Assembly (NCBI GenBank): GCA_013433145.1
Contig: CM024175.1
Span: 4,572,516 to 4,636,515 of the forward strand
Reading direction: 5' to 3'
DNA: 64,000 nucleotides
From: Ascaris suum
Taxonomy: Eukaryota > Nematoda > Chromadorea > Rhabditida > Ascarididae
In this document: piece by piece, positions 18,954-31,900 of the stretch
How the letters are laid out: each line of letters starts with the position of its first letter
How positions within the stretch are numbered: the first letter of the stretch is position 1
Made by a program: the position numbers and the translations under genes
Notes under the pieces: generated by a model
What the model was told of the DNA's origin: nothing
The model's database searches: none
The model's input: the letters and a program-made list of their open reading frames with translations, nothing else

Positions 18954-21371
18954 GAGGAGTATTGATGTTAAAATGATTGATAACGACGTTGTCGAAAGCG
19001 GGTTTGCACGCAGTTTAGTGCAAATTATTTATTGAAGCCTCAGCGCATTGAAAGTGATCAGGTGCTAAGTGCCCTCGTTCGAGAACAAGCTGTCTGCACG
19101 TTTTGCTGTTCGTACAACGCGGTTTGCCAGGTGTGGAGTCGCTAGAATGCTTTACTGCATATGTGTAGGCGTGGGTTGTTCACGTATCAGCAAACGCTGC
19201 CTCTCACCGATCGTTGTTCAGGCGGCATAACAGGAGCTTCTCAATCACGCACCACTAGCTTCATTTATTAACAACAAACAGCATTCTATGCTACATTTGT
19301 GTTCTATAGCATTTGCCATTACGCTATTTTTTTTTAAATGCACCGTGTAGAAATGCGCTTTCCGCAAATTTCCATTCGATCCATTTTAGCTGCCGCGTAT
19401 TTTTGAGTCGCTCGTGCCGTCTGTTCACCTAATGGTCATTTCGAGATGACCTTCTATACCAATTTTGAAGCTGAAACACTTTCTGCTTTAGGATCCCTGG
19501 AGCTCAAGTTACTAAATTTCTTAGGTATAATAAATACCACAAAATGATTCTTTATATAATATCTCATATTCAGTAACCTGCATTCGGAGAAGTCAAAGCT
19601 TTAGAACTTTTGCATGGATTTTGCATCACTAAGAAAATCCATATTTTCATCGTTAAGTCGGTCGAATTATGGGAGAATGGATGCCTGTAAAAGATTTACG
19701 CAATCGTTGAGGACTGTTCAAATATAACAAAGGCGTTATTTTGCAAGTTTTATTCATTTTGTTCGCACTTTGTGAACAAATGAGCAGAAGGCAAAAGCGT
19801 ACGTTATGCTAGCTTTATTGGCAAACTTCTCTATTTCTTGTTATTTATTGATAATTTAGTCAAATTTCGATCTTCGCGGTTCGTTTATACGCGATCGCCT
19901 CCTGATTATTAAAACTCCAGGTAAATGAGGAATTTTCAAGCCCAATTTGCAGTCGTTTATTTTTTTTTTGTTTAGCAATCAATTAGGTGTTGACCAAAAG
20001 TAACTTTTTTGCTTCCTAGTTCATCCGAATGAGCGATTTATATTTGTTTTTGCACCTTTGGACAACTATATGGCTCGACGATAGTCCCTTGATCTGCTTT
20101 CCATAATTATTCTCTTGATTTAAAGGGAGGGAAAAATAGAATATGCGGCAGATGAGTCCTAATGTTGTCTAATAATATGTCTGAAAAATGCTCCACGCCT
20201 GAATTTAACTGGTGAGATTATTTGTATTTTCAGGGAGATGGCCAATACAGAATAGGAATGGAGAGGGGGGAGAAGAAAAAGGGACCAAGGGGACTATAGA
20301 AGATATTTATTCGAAGAGAAACGTTGAAACAGAAGATCAACTATAAACGGTTTATAAAACTGTATGAAGAATTTCTTCTGGGAATTACCTCTCTACTGTC
20401 CACTCCGCCTTTTATCATTCCAGCGGTTTTCATTAATTTCTCATCTTTCATCTACTCTTTTTTTCATACTAATCGTGGAGCTGAGATTTATTCCAGTAAT
20501 AAAAGTGCCTTGGACATGATCTCGAGGGATAGAGCCATTTTATTCGTTTTTTTGCTCAGAAAATACGACTCTACACTTCATTCGATGTCTTTTGTGAGGC
20601 AGTATAGTTGCACTTTTAATTCCATAATAACAAAATGAATGTCGCAAATTTGATGGGATGAATTATAAAAGCGTACCAACCTTCATTATATATTTTAACG
20701 AAATTACAGCAAGTAACGATTCTTTGCGGCATAAAATTGCAGAAAACAATGAAGACAAATTTATTTGCGGCATAAAAAAGAATACTGCAGTTGAAATTAT
20801 TTCTTTCGTACAATTAATTCATGGCATTGTTTTCGTAGAATTTGTTCTTCATCGCTTGCGCTCCCCCTGCACTATCTCTTCCAATGACAGGGATTTGAAA
20901 TTTAAAAAGAGTTTTGAAATGGCCATAGATTATTTTGAAGTGTGTAAATCGACACAAAAGAAAAATGCCATCGTATAAGTGCATCCTACTCAGAAAAATT
21001 TACAACTTTAGCCCGAGCGATCATGAATTGAAATCTTTCAGACGCGCCGACATACGTGAATACTTAAGAAAGTTGCCATAATGCGCGTTGTAAACGCAAA
21101 TGTGCAAAAGCACTCACAAAAACTGCATCAAATGAACAGCGAGACAAAGAAGTGATGTTCACACTAGACTTTATGTTTTTTTGCAGGTTCAGTAACGAGG
21201 CCCACCTCCGTGGCGTTCTCCTATTATCGGATATCAAAGGCTGACTTTCCCACTTGACTTGCCATATTTTCGACTGATTCGCTGATACTTCATATTTTCG
21301 ACGATTGGACAAATCAGCGGAGGCTGACGTCAGGTTATTGAGTTTGCTGAGTGCGGGTAGCGAGCAGTATT
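18954..21371. other. No supported gene
   Basis: It contains only short ORFs. A purine-rich stretch lies at about 20257-20294. The last few hundred bases become GC-richer and may hold the promoter and 5' leader for the exon at 21547, after the acceptor at 21186. Confidence 0.4.
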
Positions 21372-21426
21372 GTTGGTGTGCGGCTGTCTGAGTGCGGCCG
21401 AAGTGCCTATGGGCAGAGGAGAGACA
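21372..21426. repeat. Diverged duplicate, copy 1
   Basis: This segment beginning GTTGGTGTGCGG matches 22324-22378 at about 43 of 55 positions by eye, without gaps. Looser similarity extends to the left. It lies about 120 bp upstream of the candidate first exon at 21547. Confidence 0.6.
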
Positions 21427-21546
21427 GCGCATCGGAATTCGGCGGGTGCTTGTGTTCGCTTAGCAGCCTAGTGGGGTGCGTAAGCGAAAAACGTTAAAAA
21501 ACGGCATTTCATGCGAATCGATCGCAATTGTCAACTGTGATGAACA

Positions 21547-21658
21547 ATGTCGACCGCACCGTCCAAAGTTCCTCTTATTCAACAGAATGGATCACCTATA
21601 ATGAATGGTGGCACAGCACCACAGCTTAGGCCACAATTCCGACGCCAAGGATCGAGTT
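21547..21658 (+). CDS. Candidate alternative first coding exon of the ASPH locus
   Basis: An ATG opens 37 codons beginning MSTAPSKVPLIQQNG, rich in Ser, Pro, Gln and Asn and ending in an Arg-rich stretch (RRQGSS). It stops at a GTATGT donor in phase 1. That is the phase needed by the ASPH exon at 36643, which would follow after an intron of about 15 kb. The composition resembles the cytosolic N-terminal tail of ASPH proteins, and the downstream candidate first exon (25850) ends in the same phase with a similar Arg/Ser motif. A strong acceptor at 21186 (a T run then GCAG) could mark the 5' end of the transcript. Another ATG at 21541 opens a different frame. It may instead start an unrelated gene. 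Confidence 0.45.
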
Positions 21659-22323
21659 GTATGTTGCTTTTCGATTTTATTGTCCTCTGACAGGACCGTT
21701 TCCGTAAGATTCACCTCAGAGGGAGCAGCATAACCGATCTGCATTGCACGGAGCGTAGCACAAGGCACAAGCATTTGTTTAGTGCAAAAAGCTCAATTGC
21801 TTGAGTAAGTAGCTGCCTTGACCACATGTCCCCCTGGCAGCTACATTCCCCGGCATTCAACACGCCGCTGTCGATAAAAGTAAAAGAGTTATTTCAAATA
21901 CCGGCTAAGGATCTGCCCTTCGGCTAAGGATCTTTGCCATAGAATCGCTTGCTTATAGAACGCCTAAATCTCATAAAGTAATATAAGACATCGATAGTGT
22001 TTCATCGTGATCATAAACAGAAACAGTTTTCGAATAAGCTACACAAACGAAGGGTCAACTGATCCTTGAGAGCAATAAAACGAATAAAAATTCAATTCCT
22101 CCACTCTTTCATCAAAACTTCATTCTTTAGCATGACTGTTCTTGAAGAATCATCAAAAGGAGGAGCTATAAGCCTTATATTTTAGTATAAATTGCTTCAA
22201 TTTTGCAATGAACCATTTGTTGTATCATAAACAGTTGCGATCGCATAACTTTATGGCCGATATCAGGGCAGTAAGCTTGCTGAGTGACTGGTCGCTGTGA
22301 GCAGCGAAGCAAGAAGCAATAAT

Positions 22324-22378
22324 ATTGGTGCGCGGTTGTCTGAGTTTAGCCGAAGTACCTATGAGCAATGGCGAAACA
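22324..22378. repeat. Diverged duplicate, copy 2
   Basis: This is the partner of 21372-21426, sharing TTGGTG, GTTGTCTGAGT, GCCGAAGT and CCTATG blocks. The minus strand reads similar peptides in both copies, so an old duplicated coding or promoter fragment is possible. Confidence 0.6.
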
Positions 22379-23006
22379 ACTGTATGTTTGTGGAGTTTCT
22401 TTTCGCGAAGAAGAAACTTCATTGATTCATCACTGTTCATCACTGAGAGAACAAAAAGAAATGGATTTAAATTGCCTCGTAAGCGAACGTATAACTCTGA
22501 TGATACTGTTCACTGCAATGAGAAGAGTCAGTCTCATTTCAAATCCTTCGCTCTTGCACGAAGGTGTGTTTAAAAATTTGCCTTAAATTACTCATTTTAG
22601 AATTACTTGACAAAATTGAGTGTGACGGAGCGTTTAACAACAAAAAAATGCGCATTCAAATCTATTTGCAGACAAAACTAAACTACCTAGGGGATGGCCA
22701 AATGTTATAGTTCAAAGAGAAGTAAGCTGTGAAATAACACGGAAGAAATTTCATAGCCAAAGCGCTTAATTTTGTATAACAATTCGAATGGGAATGCTTG
22801 CACTAAGGCATATGCGGTCGTTTCTTTTAGGCTCCACAAATATATTCCGCTTTTTCCGTGAGATGATTGATTAGCTTTTTGAGTGCTATATGAGCAATAT
22901 TGAGGTGGACGATGAATGATCGATCTATGACAGAAGATTGCCTCAAAAATTAACAGATTAAGCGTGCGAGATGCATTCTTGCTGTGCAACTATCAGGTAT
23001 TTTTAA

Positions 23007-23707
<701 letters not shown>

Positions 23708-24268
23708 TTTCGTGCTTCAAATTCCGGTCATTGATTCCGAGGTGCGCCATAATGAAAGTGCAATTGTGCTCCTATGAAAATATTGCTTCATATAATCTCG
23801 TATTTTAGCTTTCTATGCAAGTGATACCGAATAAGATTTTGTGTTTGATCCGTCTGACGTTTTAGTTTTTCCTGAAAAGGAATGCCATCAATGAGTCGGA
23901 ATTCTGCAAATCAGATCTTTATTTTGCCGCTTTCAAAATTATATAAACTGCACAATGCCTATTCGCAATGAAGTGTTACAAAAAAGAGCGAATGCGCTAA
24001 TCGTGTTCTGAAGAAGCGAAGTGTAGCATGTTTTAGATAGGCAGCACAATGCTAGCCGCAGATCGATGGTGGAAATCTCTATCGTTGGGGAGTTTTTTTT
24101 TTTGTATTTTGGACGCCATTCGAAACGATCTGTCCATTTCCCTTCAAAAAATCCCTTCCCCTTCATTTCTTCCATACACATTGTGAAGATTCTACACATC
24201 AACAGTGTAGAGTGTGCAGGATTGAGACGACATAATTGGCAGGACAATGAGGCAATTGTGAGAAAAAC

Positions 24269-24466
24269 ATGGCCGATAGGCTAGTGCACAGAACACAATA
24301 TTTGAAATTTCAATGCCAGCATCAACGACTGACATCAAAAGCGCTGCAAAAACTTGCAAACACCAACGCAAATAATTTAATGCACACACGTTCATACATT
24401 ATTGCGGCTGAGAACACACCATTACCACACTCTCTGCTCCAACTCATCGATATTGATAAGGAGTGA
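24269..24466 (+). CDS. Small coding-like ORF upstream of ASPH exon 1
   Basis: It has 65 codons from ATG (MADRLVHRTQYLKFQCQHQR) to TGA. The composition is balanced and helical (LQKLANTNANNLMHTR), with an acceptor-like GTGCAG about 50 nt upstream. There is no known family, and it may be chance. Confidence 0.18.
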   Translation: MADRLVHRTQYLKFQCQHQRLTSKALQKLANTNANNLMHTRSYIIAAENTPLPHSLLQLIDIDKE

Positions 24467-25387
24467 CATTATGCATGTACTGCTCCGAACTTATTGATTA
24501 TACCTAGCCAAGACCGCCTCTCAAGTGCTCGTTTACGGATTGATATGCATTAATAGACAGATCGAATGTTTCTACCATCGATCTTCTTGTGATGTAAATT
24601 ACAGGCCTAGAACGTAATACGGTTATGAATTTGCACTATGAATAAATGTGAGAAGCTTTATTTTATCGAAATGATCTGAAATCAGCTTGACCTGTCGCGC
24701 AGACGCCCTGAGCGCAATAGTCGGTTAATTTGCTTGGGAAGAAATCGTTGCGCCTGGCTTCTTTCCCAACATATTTGACAGTCTTTTTATGCTTCGATTT
24801 GTGCAGATACGCATACACTGAAGCGCCGTTCACAGTTGAGTTTAGTAGTGATAGCGCAAATTCCTCTAAGAACATCCATGAACTTCGTTCTTAGAATGTG
24901 ATCGACTTGTCAACTTCGTACCCGATCTCATTTTGCTATCGTTTGAATGACGAAAACGCTGCCAAGCAAGCACTCGTAATTTCTGACATGAAAAGTAAAC
25001 GTATTTATTATATGGCAGATTAGAAAGACTTCGAAACGACCATAGGGCACTTAATTCTGCTTGTTTTTTTTTGTTCAATATTTCATCCTCTTCTCTTCCG
25101 AAGTGGAATTTAGGAAACATAGTCACTCTGTGAAGAAAACATCTATGCTACCTGAGAAACTCTGTGAACTTGGATACAATCATCAACCAAAAGGCTTACA
25201 GATACACAACAGGTTGATGAAATATTTTTTCTTTCACTGTTTGATGAAAATGAGTTTTATTCGGTTAGATAGAGGCGTGAAACACCGTCGATAAGAGCTG
25301 AAACAACCGGCCTCAATTACTGACCGATGCTGAAGTTAGAGAATTGCTATTGAAACGCCCTCGTCAAAACATCGCCTCCGCCCCATC

Positions 25388-25394
25388 TATAAAT
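25388..25394 (+). promoter_or_regulatory. TATA-like box upstream of ASPH exon 1
   Basis: TATAAAT lies about 460 bp upstream of the candidate start codon at 25850. It is followed by a T-rich acceptor-like GTTACAG (25411-25417). In AT-rich DNA such a match is common, so this is only a candidate promoter element. Confidence 0.15.
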
Positions 25395-25744
25395 CAGACG
25401 TTTTTTGTTGGTTACAGTTGCAAAAGCGTCGAGCAGCGTGTGCCGGCTAATCTCGCTTACATTCCATCCCATTCCATCCTATAGCTGCCAGCACGTCCCA
25501 ACCACTATTGCACACATTTTCCTGTACTCTTGCTTGCAACTTCAATTAACTGCTGCTGTTATTGCTGCTAGCATCACTGCGATCTACAGTTGACCATCGT
25601 GTTCGCTTTCTCCTTCTTACTCTTCATTATTACTCCTAGTCTTCCTTCTCATTCTTCTCTATCGCGCAATTTTAATTTCGTCGTTTTTTGCTGCATTCGC
25701 TTTCAATTTCGTTAATAAAGCATTTCGAGCGAACGTGCATCACT

Positions 25745-25758
25745 TAATTTTTTCACAG
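25745..25758 (+). promoter_or_regulatory. Candidate spliced-leader trans-splice acceptor
   Basis: A run of T followed by CACAG gives a strong nematode 3' splice site, with no convincing upstream coding exon or donor nearby. It would give a 91-nt 5' UTR ahead of ATG 25850. Nematode mRNAs commonly receive a spliced leader at such sites. Whether this one does is inferred. Confidence 0.35.
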
Positions 25759-25759
25759 C

Positions 25760-25830
25760 ATGCCCCTCCATTAGCGTTTGCGAGTTCGTTGACCGGTGAT
25801 TTTGAAAAGTGGATGCTTCGACTAGCATAA
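25760..25830 (+). promoter_or_regulatory. Two short upstream ORFs in the ASPH leader
   Basis: If the mRNA begins at the acceptor ending at 25758, the leader contains two complete mini-ORFs before the main ATG: 25760-25774 (MPLH, stop TAG) and 25813-25830 (MLRLA, stop TAA). The first ATG would lie one base after the spliced leader. Both would be expected to lower translation from ATG 25850. The effect is inferred. Confidence 0.3.
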
Positions 25831-25849
25831 TTGTGATTTATCTGCAAAA

Positions 25850-25937
25850 ATGGATAGTGAATTTCGATTTAACCAATGGAGATCAATGGAGAATGTATAT
25901 CGCCAAAATTCCGTTCGTGCTTCACGCTCATCTTTAG
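25850..25937 (+). CDS. ASPH exon 1 (cytosolic tail start)
   Basis: An ATG opens 29 codons beginning MDSEFRFNQWRSMENVYRQN and ending RASRSSL plus one base, at a canonical GTAAGT donor. The peptide is polar, basic and lacks a signal peptide, as expected for the cytosolic tail of a type II membrane protein. Phase 1 matches the acceptor at 36643, although 10.7 kb lies between. A strong acceptor at 25758 sits 91 nt upstream of the ATG and would suit spliced-leader addition. This start was chosen because it is the best in-phase upstream ATG exon. A start at the internal ATG 36669 is also possible. Confidence 0.6.
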
Positions 25938-28900
25938 GTAAGTTTGTCTTTATTCACTTATAGCGAAAAATATCTCTAACTTCTCTATCTTTGGGATATA
26001 AATTGCTTTCTCGTTTCTTAGCAAATGAAGTTGAGAAGTTTGTCTACTGCCTAGAAGTACTCAAATAAGACTGTTTCTTTGAGAGTATTAACAATGAAAG
26101 AGGTGGATTTTAAATATGCTCTCAATCTGCATTTCTATTTCATTGAACTTCCCGATCAATCCTTTATTTACTTTTCATAAGTTTAGCGAAGAGATGACTG
26201 CTTTTTATATAATTGCGTCAGCAATATTTCGATAACGTCATTGAGGGATTAAATTTTCTAGCTCGCTGCCATCCACGTGTTTGTTGAATGAGCTCCGCTT
26301 AGATTACTTGCTACGTAATATGAATATGCTAGTGTAATTTCACGGGGATTTTTATGTCGATTATGAAGTCGTTGGAGACAAGAGGAATTGAGAAGGCAAG
26401 TGGAAAGGAATGTGAGGGTGAGGGTAGAAGACCATAGCTCTATAATGAGGTGCTACAAGAGCACAAGGAAGAACGACAATTGCATATTTTGATTAAAGTA
26501 TCTGCTATTCAGAAAAGATGACTACTCACGAAAAAATCGTTGACTGCGCAGACAATTTCGCTCTTTTTGCCTCATGTCTTGTACCATGCAGTATTGCCGT
26601 TACAGATTTGATTGTTGAATGTGGTTAAGAGATCTCACAAGCATCATAGCTATAGCTGTCTCGTGAGTTGGATCCTTCATAGGCTGAATTACTTCCCCTT
26701 CTTATTTTCCTCACTCACATTAATTAGCACTAAGAAAAGCGTTGTAGCTAAGTGTGCATGTGTACGTTTCGAGCGCAAAAAAATGCTTTGAAAGACTTTT
26801 CATTTAAGTATGCATCGCTTTGGTGGAATATACGCCAGCTTGCAAATAATCGGTTCGATTAAAGACTCATCCTTTCATCAGAATAAAAAAAGAGATTTAC
26901 GTTCGATAAAAGTTCCATTCCGCATGGAAGAGATTTTCGCGAGATTGTGTGAAGAGTGCAATTTTTGAAATAGCCGATTTACGAATCAATCGGATCCCTA
27001 ATGAGGCAACTCCTTCTTAAATCAGTAAAAACTAGTGCACGACAGCCGTTTTCCATGCTCTTCAGAGGGATTTGCGTCTAGTTTTTGAAACTTCTTTGTC
27101 CGGTGTCGAATTGTTCCTTTTCGTCTTTGTTTCAGTAATCTGTGCATAACTGCAACGTCAAAAACGCCGCTGAATAATCTTTCGATGCTCCATTCATATG
27201 TGCATGTCTTAGCGTCTTCTTACTTCGTCATGCACGCATTTCTACTGGCTCTCTCTGTCGCTACCTTACGGCGGAATAAGCTGGCCTGCTGCTCCTTACT
27301 GCATGCGGTCACTGCCCAATGTCCGCTGTATCAAACTTGAGGCCTTTTCCTACATAGCAGTACAAACTTTTTCTCATTAAAATTCGAGTTGCTCAGGTTC
27401 AAAAGCAATATCAGTGTAATCGAAGGTGCTGTCATTGCGCCACTGAGCCAGTACATCAGAGCAAAGCAGTGAGAAGATTCTTGAGGAAGATGTTGCTTGC
27501 ATTCTGTCGTAATGGGCGCAGTCTTGAGCTTGAATTGAGCTACACCACACTTTTTGAATATTCCGTATAATCTTTGGTAGCACTTAACCATCTACTTGAT
27601 AGCAGCCTACTAAAAGGTCGAGCACAATGCATCGGCTTCAAAGGTCCTAAAATAGTGTTGGTATTCGATGCCCCTCAATGTACGAGCTCTGAACGAAATT
27701 TAGCCGTTGCCGACGCTATTTTTGATCTAACAATTAACGCTTTATGAATAAGGAAAGTGTCATATGAGATTTCATGTCATCGAGTGTCATTTACTTTGTT
27801 TATTTTTTGGATAATCAATTGAGAAGTAAAATGTCAACAGTTATGCAAATAATGGCAACAGTGGTCTCAATCAATGGCCTCTCAATTGAGCGCCTTTATT
27901 GCTTCACATTTATGTTGACATATGTTCATAGTGCACAACGTTAACGTCACTCATGGTGCATTTCAATCGGAAAACAATTGGCGAGAGTGCGCGATGCGCA
28001 CTCATTTTTACGTATCCAAACTTAAATCTGCAACTAATATGCAACGAACTCAGTAGTGGCCATTTCCTGGAAGACGATTCCCTTATGAAATTCATAGAGT
28101 AAATTCCCATCTTTGAGAGTTTTATTATGTGTCAGAATTTGCCCACTAAATAAACTTTACTTCTGAACTAGTGGTTTCAAATTCATTTAGCATTTACTCG
28201 AGCGACCATTTCGGTCATTTAAACGGATTTTAAGTAGTCGGATTTAATCGTGGAAGAAATTCGCCACTTTTTTCCTAGGTGATGGTTAGAATTCATATAC
28301 TAGCTGTGTTGGTAAAGAAACCGTTATCAAAACGGTACCGCTTTGACGAAAGTCGATTACGTTTCGAGGTTGCTCTCATTGAACTTGACGAATAGAGTAG
28401 CATATAATATCTGCATGTGTGCGTAGACGTGCGCTTAAATAAAAAGACTTATCGGTGTATAACCAAAAGGATTTGTGATTCTATGGTGGCGAGCTCACGC
28501 AGCTATACTAATGAAAAAGGCATTTGAGCAAATTATTGAGCAATAATATTCCTCAGCTATAAAGGCGAACGTTTCCTGTTTAAATTCGTCGTTGCAGTTT
28601 TTAGGATTCTTAGCGTTTTGCAGAAGTCTCCTCACTTTTCCGCACTTGGTGCTAAGCACTTGCAATCACGACGCATTTTTCAACATGATTCTGTTAGATG
28701 GCACCTGTCGATGCTGAATCGCCAAGTCAGATTTCGATTTGCGGTTCGTTTGTGACGCCGATGTCCGTAAGGTTGACTCGACACACGTGCTACCTCATAT
28801 CCTTGCTTAAATTCGAGCCAATCCATCATCTGAAGAGGGTATTAAAGAGTTCAGAATGCCATAAAATTTGCACGCATTTTGCAGTCAGTTCTGACCACTT

Positions 28901-31900
28901 TAATTATTTACCGGTCGGATCATAAAAGGTCGAATTTTTTAAAAGGAACTGCATGAATGGTTGCAAGTTGCAATCCTCTGTGCACTTTATCTTTCTCTGG
29001 CAATTCGCAAAGCTATTTGGCCACGTGAGTGAGATTATAAAAATCGCAAGCATTATTAGTTTTTTGAACTGAGCAAAAAAAAAATCGCAATGACCAATCC
29101 TCCCGGTGGGACTTCCTCGCCACATCCTGCCTGAGGAATTTCAGGAGCGAAGAAAGATGTCCTTGGTGAGCTAGTGAAAGGAGGAAATCTCTCCCCAGGA
29201 AAAAAAAGGTTATTTTAGACACGATAATATGGCGACCATGAGAGAGAAAATTGAAAACAAATACTGTGGCGAAAAGTCGGCCCACTATCCGACAACGAAA
29301 ACTGTATGCAGTAGAACATACGTATTAATAAGTGCATGCACACAAATGCATATTTAGGCATATGTAGTATTATATCACTAGGCATGTATGAATGATTATT
29401 ATATATGATGCTCATACATACTAATACTAGTAGCGATGACACTTACAATGTAATAATAATTGTAATCTTCATTCAGCGGATAACAGACGACATGAAATTG
29501 AACGGTGGAGGCAAGCCATGTTTTTTTAGTGTTAAGATGTGTTTCGCAACCTTTTGCGAAATGCAGTCCTGAATGTAGTTTCGCAAGATTGAGTGCACAA
29601 GAATGCATTTTAGGTATTTTGAGCAGTGATGCGCTTTTTGCTATTTCGTTAGTGAAGGAGCACTTTTTAAGGTGAGAACCTTCCTTTCAGCTCGACATTT
29701 TATCGAAATATTGTCGCAAAAGTATCGCATGTAAATCACATAGGTGCTTCTATTATAATTGATTATTTGCATCTTTCACGTGTGGGTGTGTCACACACCT
29801 ATGCGTAAAAGAGACTTCTATGCAACATGCAAATGTGACATAAGCTATTAGGTATTATTCGATACAAATGAATCCTAATTGCAAATAATTTCGCTCATTT
29901 CTGAACTTTGCAGATTCATATCTCCTCTGGTATCTCAGAAAATCCAATCAACAAAATTCTTCACCTCTTCTAAAGAAGAGGAGGACATGTCATTAACTCG
30001 TCGTTTTTTTTTTCTTGGGGGAAAATTTCATGGGTCCTTCGGCATCTGAAGAAGGAGTGGCGTAAATACTTTGTTATGTGCGCGATTAAGCGCATATTTA
30101 ATTTCCTCTCGTTGGACTTGAAGCAATGCAGAGTCGACTTGAATTCCAATTTGGAGTAGAGTATTGTAGACGAAACACGGCCGTACAAGCGTTCATCCAT
30201 TCACATACGATATCATGTCGGTACACGGGTAAACGAAGATATCACTGAGTACACCTCAGAGTGGACAATATTCGAGACTCTAACTTTATTAGAGGATGTA
30301 GGAACGAACATGCATTTGTAGTGCATCTGACCATGAGTTAAGCACTCTCCGCTTGAAACACCAAAAAATCAGTATTTGAGAACAAAGCATAAACCACAAA
30401 AATACAGCAGTAAAAATCAGAGGACTGTTCATCGCAAAAAGAAAGGTATAGTACTGAGAGTCTTTCACTATGTGTCCTTTTGAAGGCACTAGCCGGTGGC
30501 CGGAATTGCTGGAAACTTAGTTGTTTGCAAACACTGTATTCCTGTCAATGCAAAATATAGGCTTATCGAACAACATGGTGTTAACAGGGACGTCAAAAGA
30601 CAAAGTTTCCGACATGCATGGTGGAGAGGAGTGAAAGAAAAACCATAGGAATGAGGAAAACTTGCCTGAAGAAGATTGCAAAGAGTGAAGGATTTTTTTT
30701 GAAACAGATAGGGCAACATCATAAAAAGAACAAAATAAAAATATTTGATTTGATACTGTTCGCACAGGTCCAGTGCGAACCGTTGCTGTCGTGTCAGCAC
30801 GATTGATTGATATTTCTTTGTGAGCCTAGGGAAATGAGCTCCAATAACCATTTTCTGCGTTATTAATAGTATGTGCAGTAAGCTAGGTTCACCAGGCCTC
30901 CCACTGATAGATTTCGCATTCGGATCCGTGGCAGATCACAAGCTTACTACTTCATTGCATACTAGGAGAAGAGGAATATATCGTATCTAGTTGTGTGACA
31001 TAGTTGCAAATACTCGTTGCTTGTAGTCTTGACCAAAGTCGTGTTAAGACCAATAAATGTTTGCGATCAAAGCTTTCACGCAATAGTCAATGCTAGCGGG
31101 TCAGTCCCAATATAGTAGTTTAGAACATTGGCAACCATTAATAATCTCACATGAAATCATATAATCCTTCGCACCCGTTAAGAAGTACTCAAATAACAGT
31201 CAATATTTCGATGCGATGACTACCGAGAACATGGATGTCAAATCATGCCATTCCGTGTGCAGCGGTAGTCAAAAATTGTCAGAAACATCACAGTCTAGAT
31301 ATCTTGATCAGTGGAGTCTCTGATGGGCATCAATACCGGTATTAGAACGCCTCTTTCTCAACTTTGCTCGTGAAGGAATTCTCAGTAACGTCTTTTGCTC
31401 TATTGCTGGAATAAGCGTGTATTAATATCCGTTTACCTAGTATATAAATAAGCAGTATAAAAGCACTGTACTACTCCTCTTTTGTTTCTTGGATAGTTAG
31501 GTAAATGCGCCAATAACAGACGAAGAATGTGCGGAGCAAGCGCTGAGTGCGAAAACTGCTTCCTTCTTCTCAGAAATATATTTACGAGCTGTTTTGTTTT
31601 TTCCAGTCTACGACAATTCTTTTCATTTTGTCTTCCATATCGTTCTTTATATGCTCACTGCATTGTTGCAATGTTTGGCCGTTTGTGCATACTTAATTGT
31701 CCTCCTCTTGCGGATGCCGCGTTTAAGTGAATCATTCAAACCTTCCGTTTTTAGCTCAAATTTATCGGAATATCTTTCTGTCTTCTCAACTGACATTAGC
31801 ATACAACGGTTTGATGTGCCGGAGGACGAACGCTTGCGTATATAGCATTCCCATTAGAATGTCCATGGATATGAAAAGCTGCAGTAATTTCATAGTGCAA

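Noticed and set aside
30489..30851. Minus-strand ORF of 120 codons
   Set aside because: It is Phe/Leu/Ser-rich with no start context or family. It is consistent with chance in A-rich plus-strand sequence.
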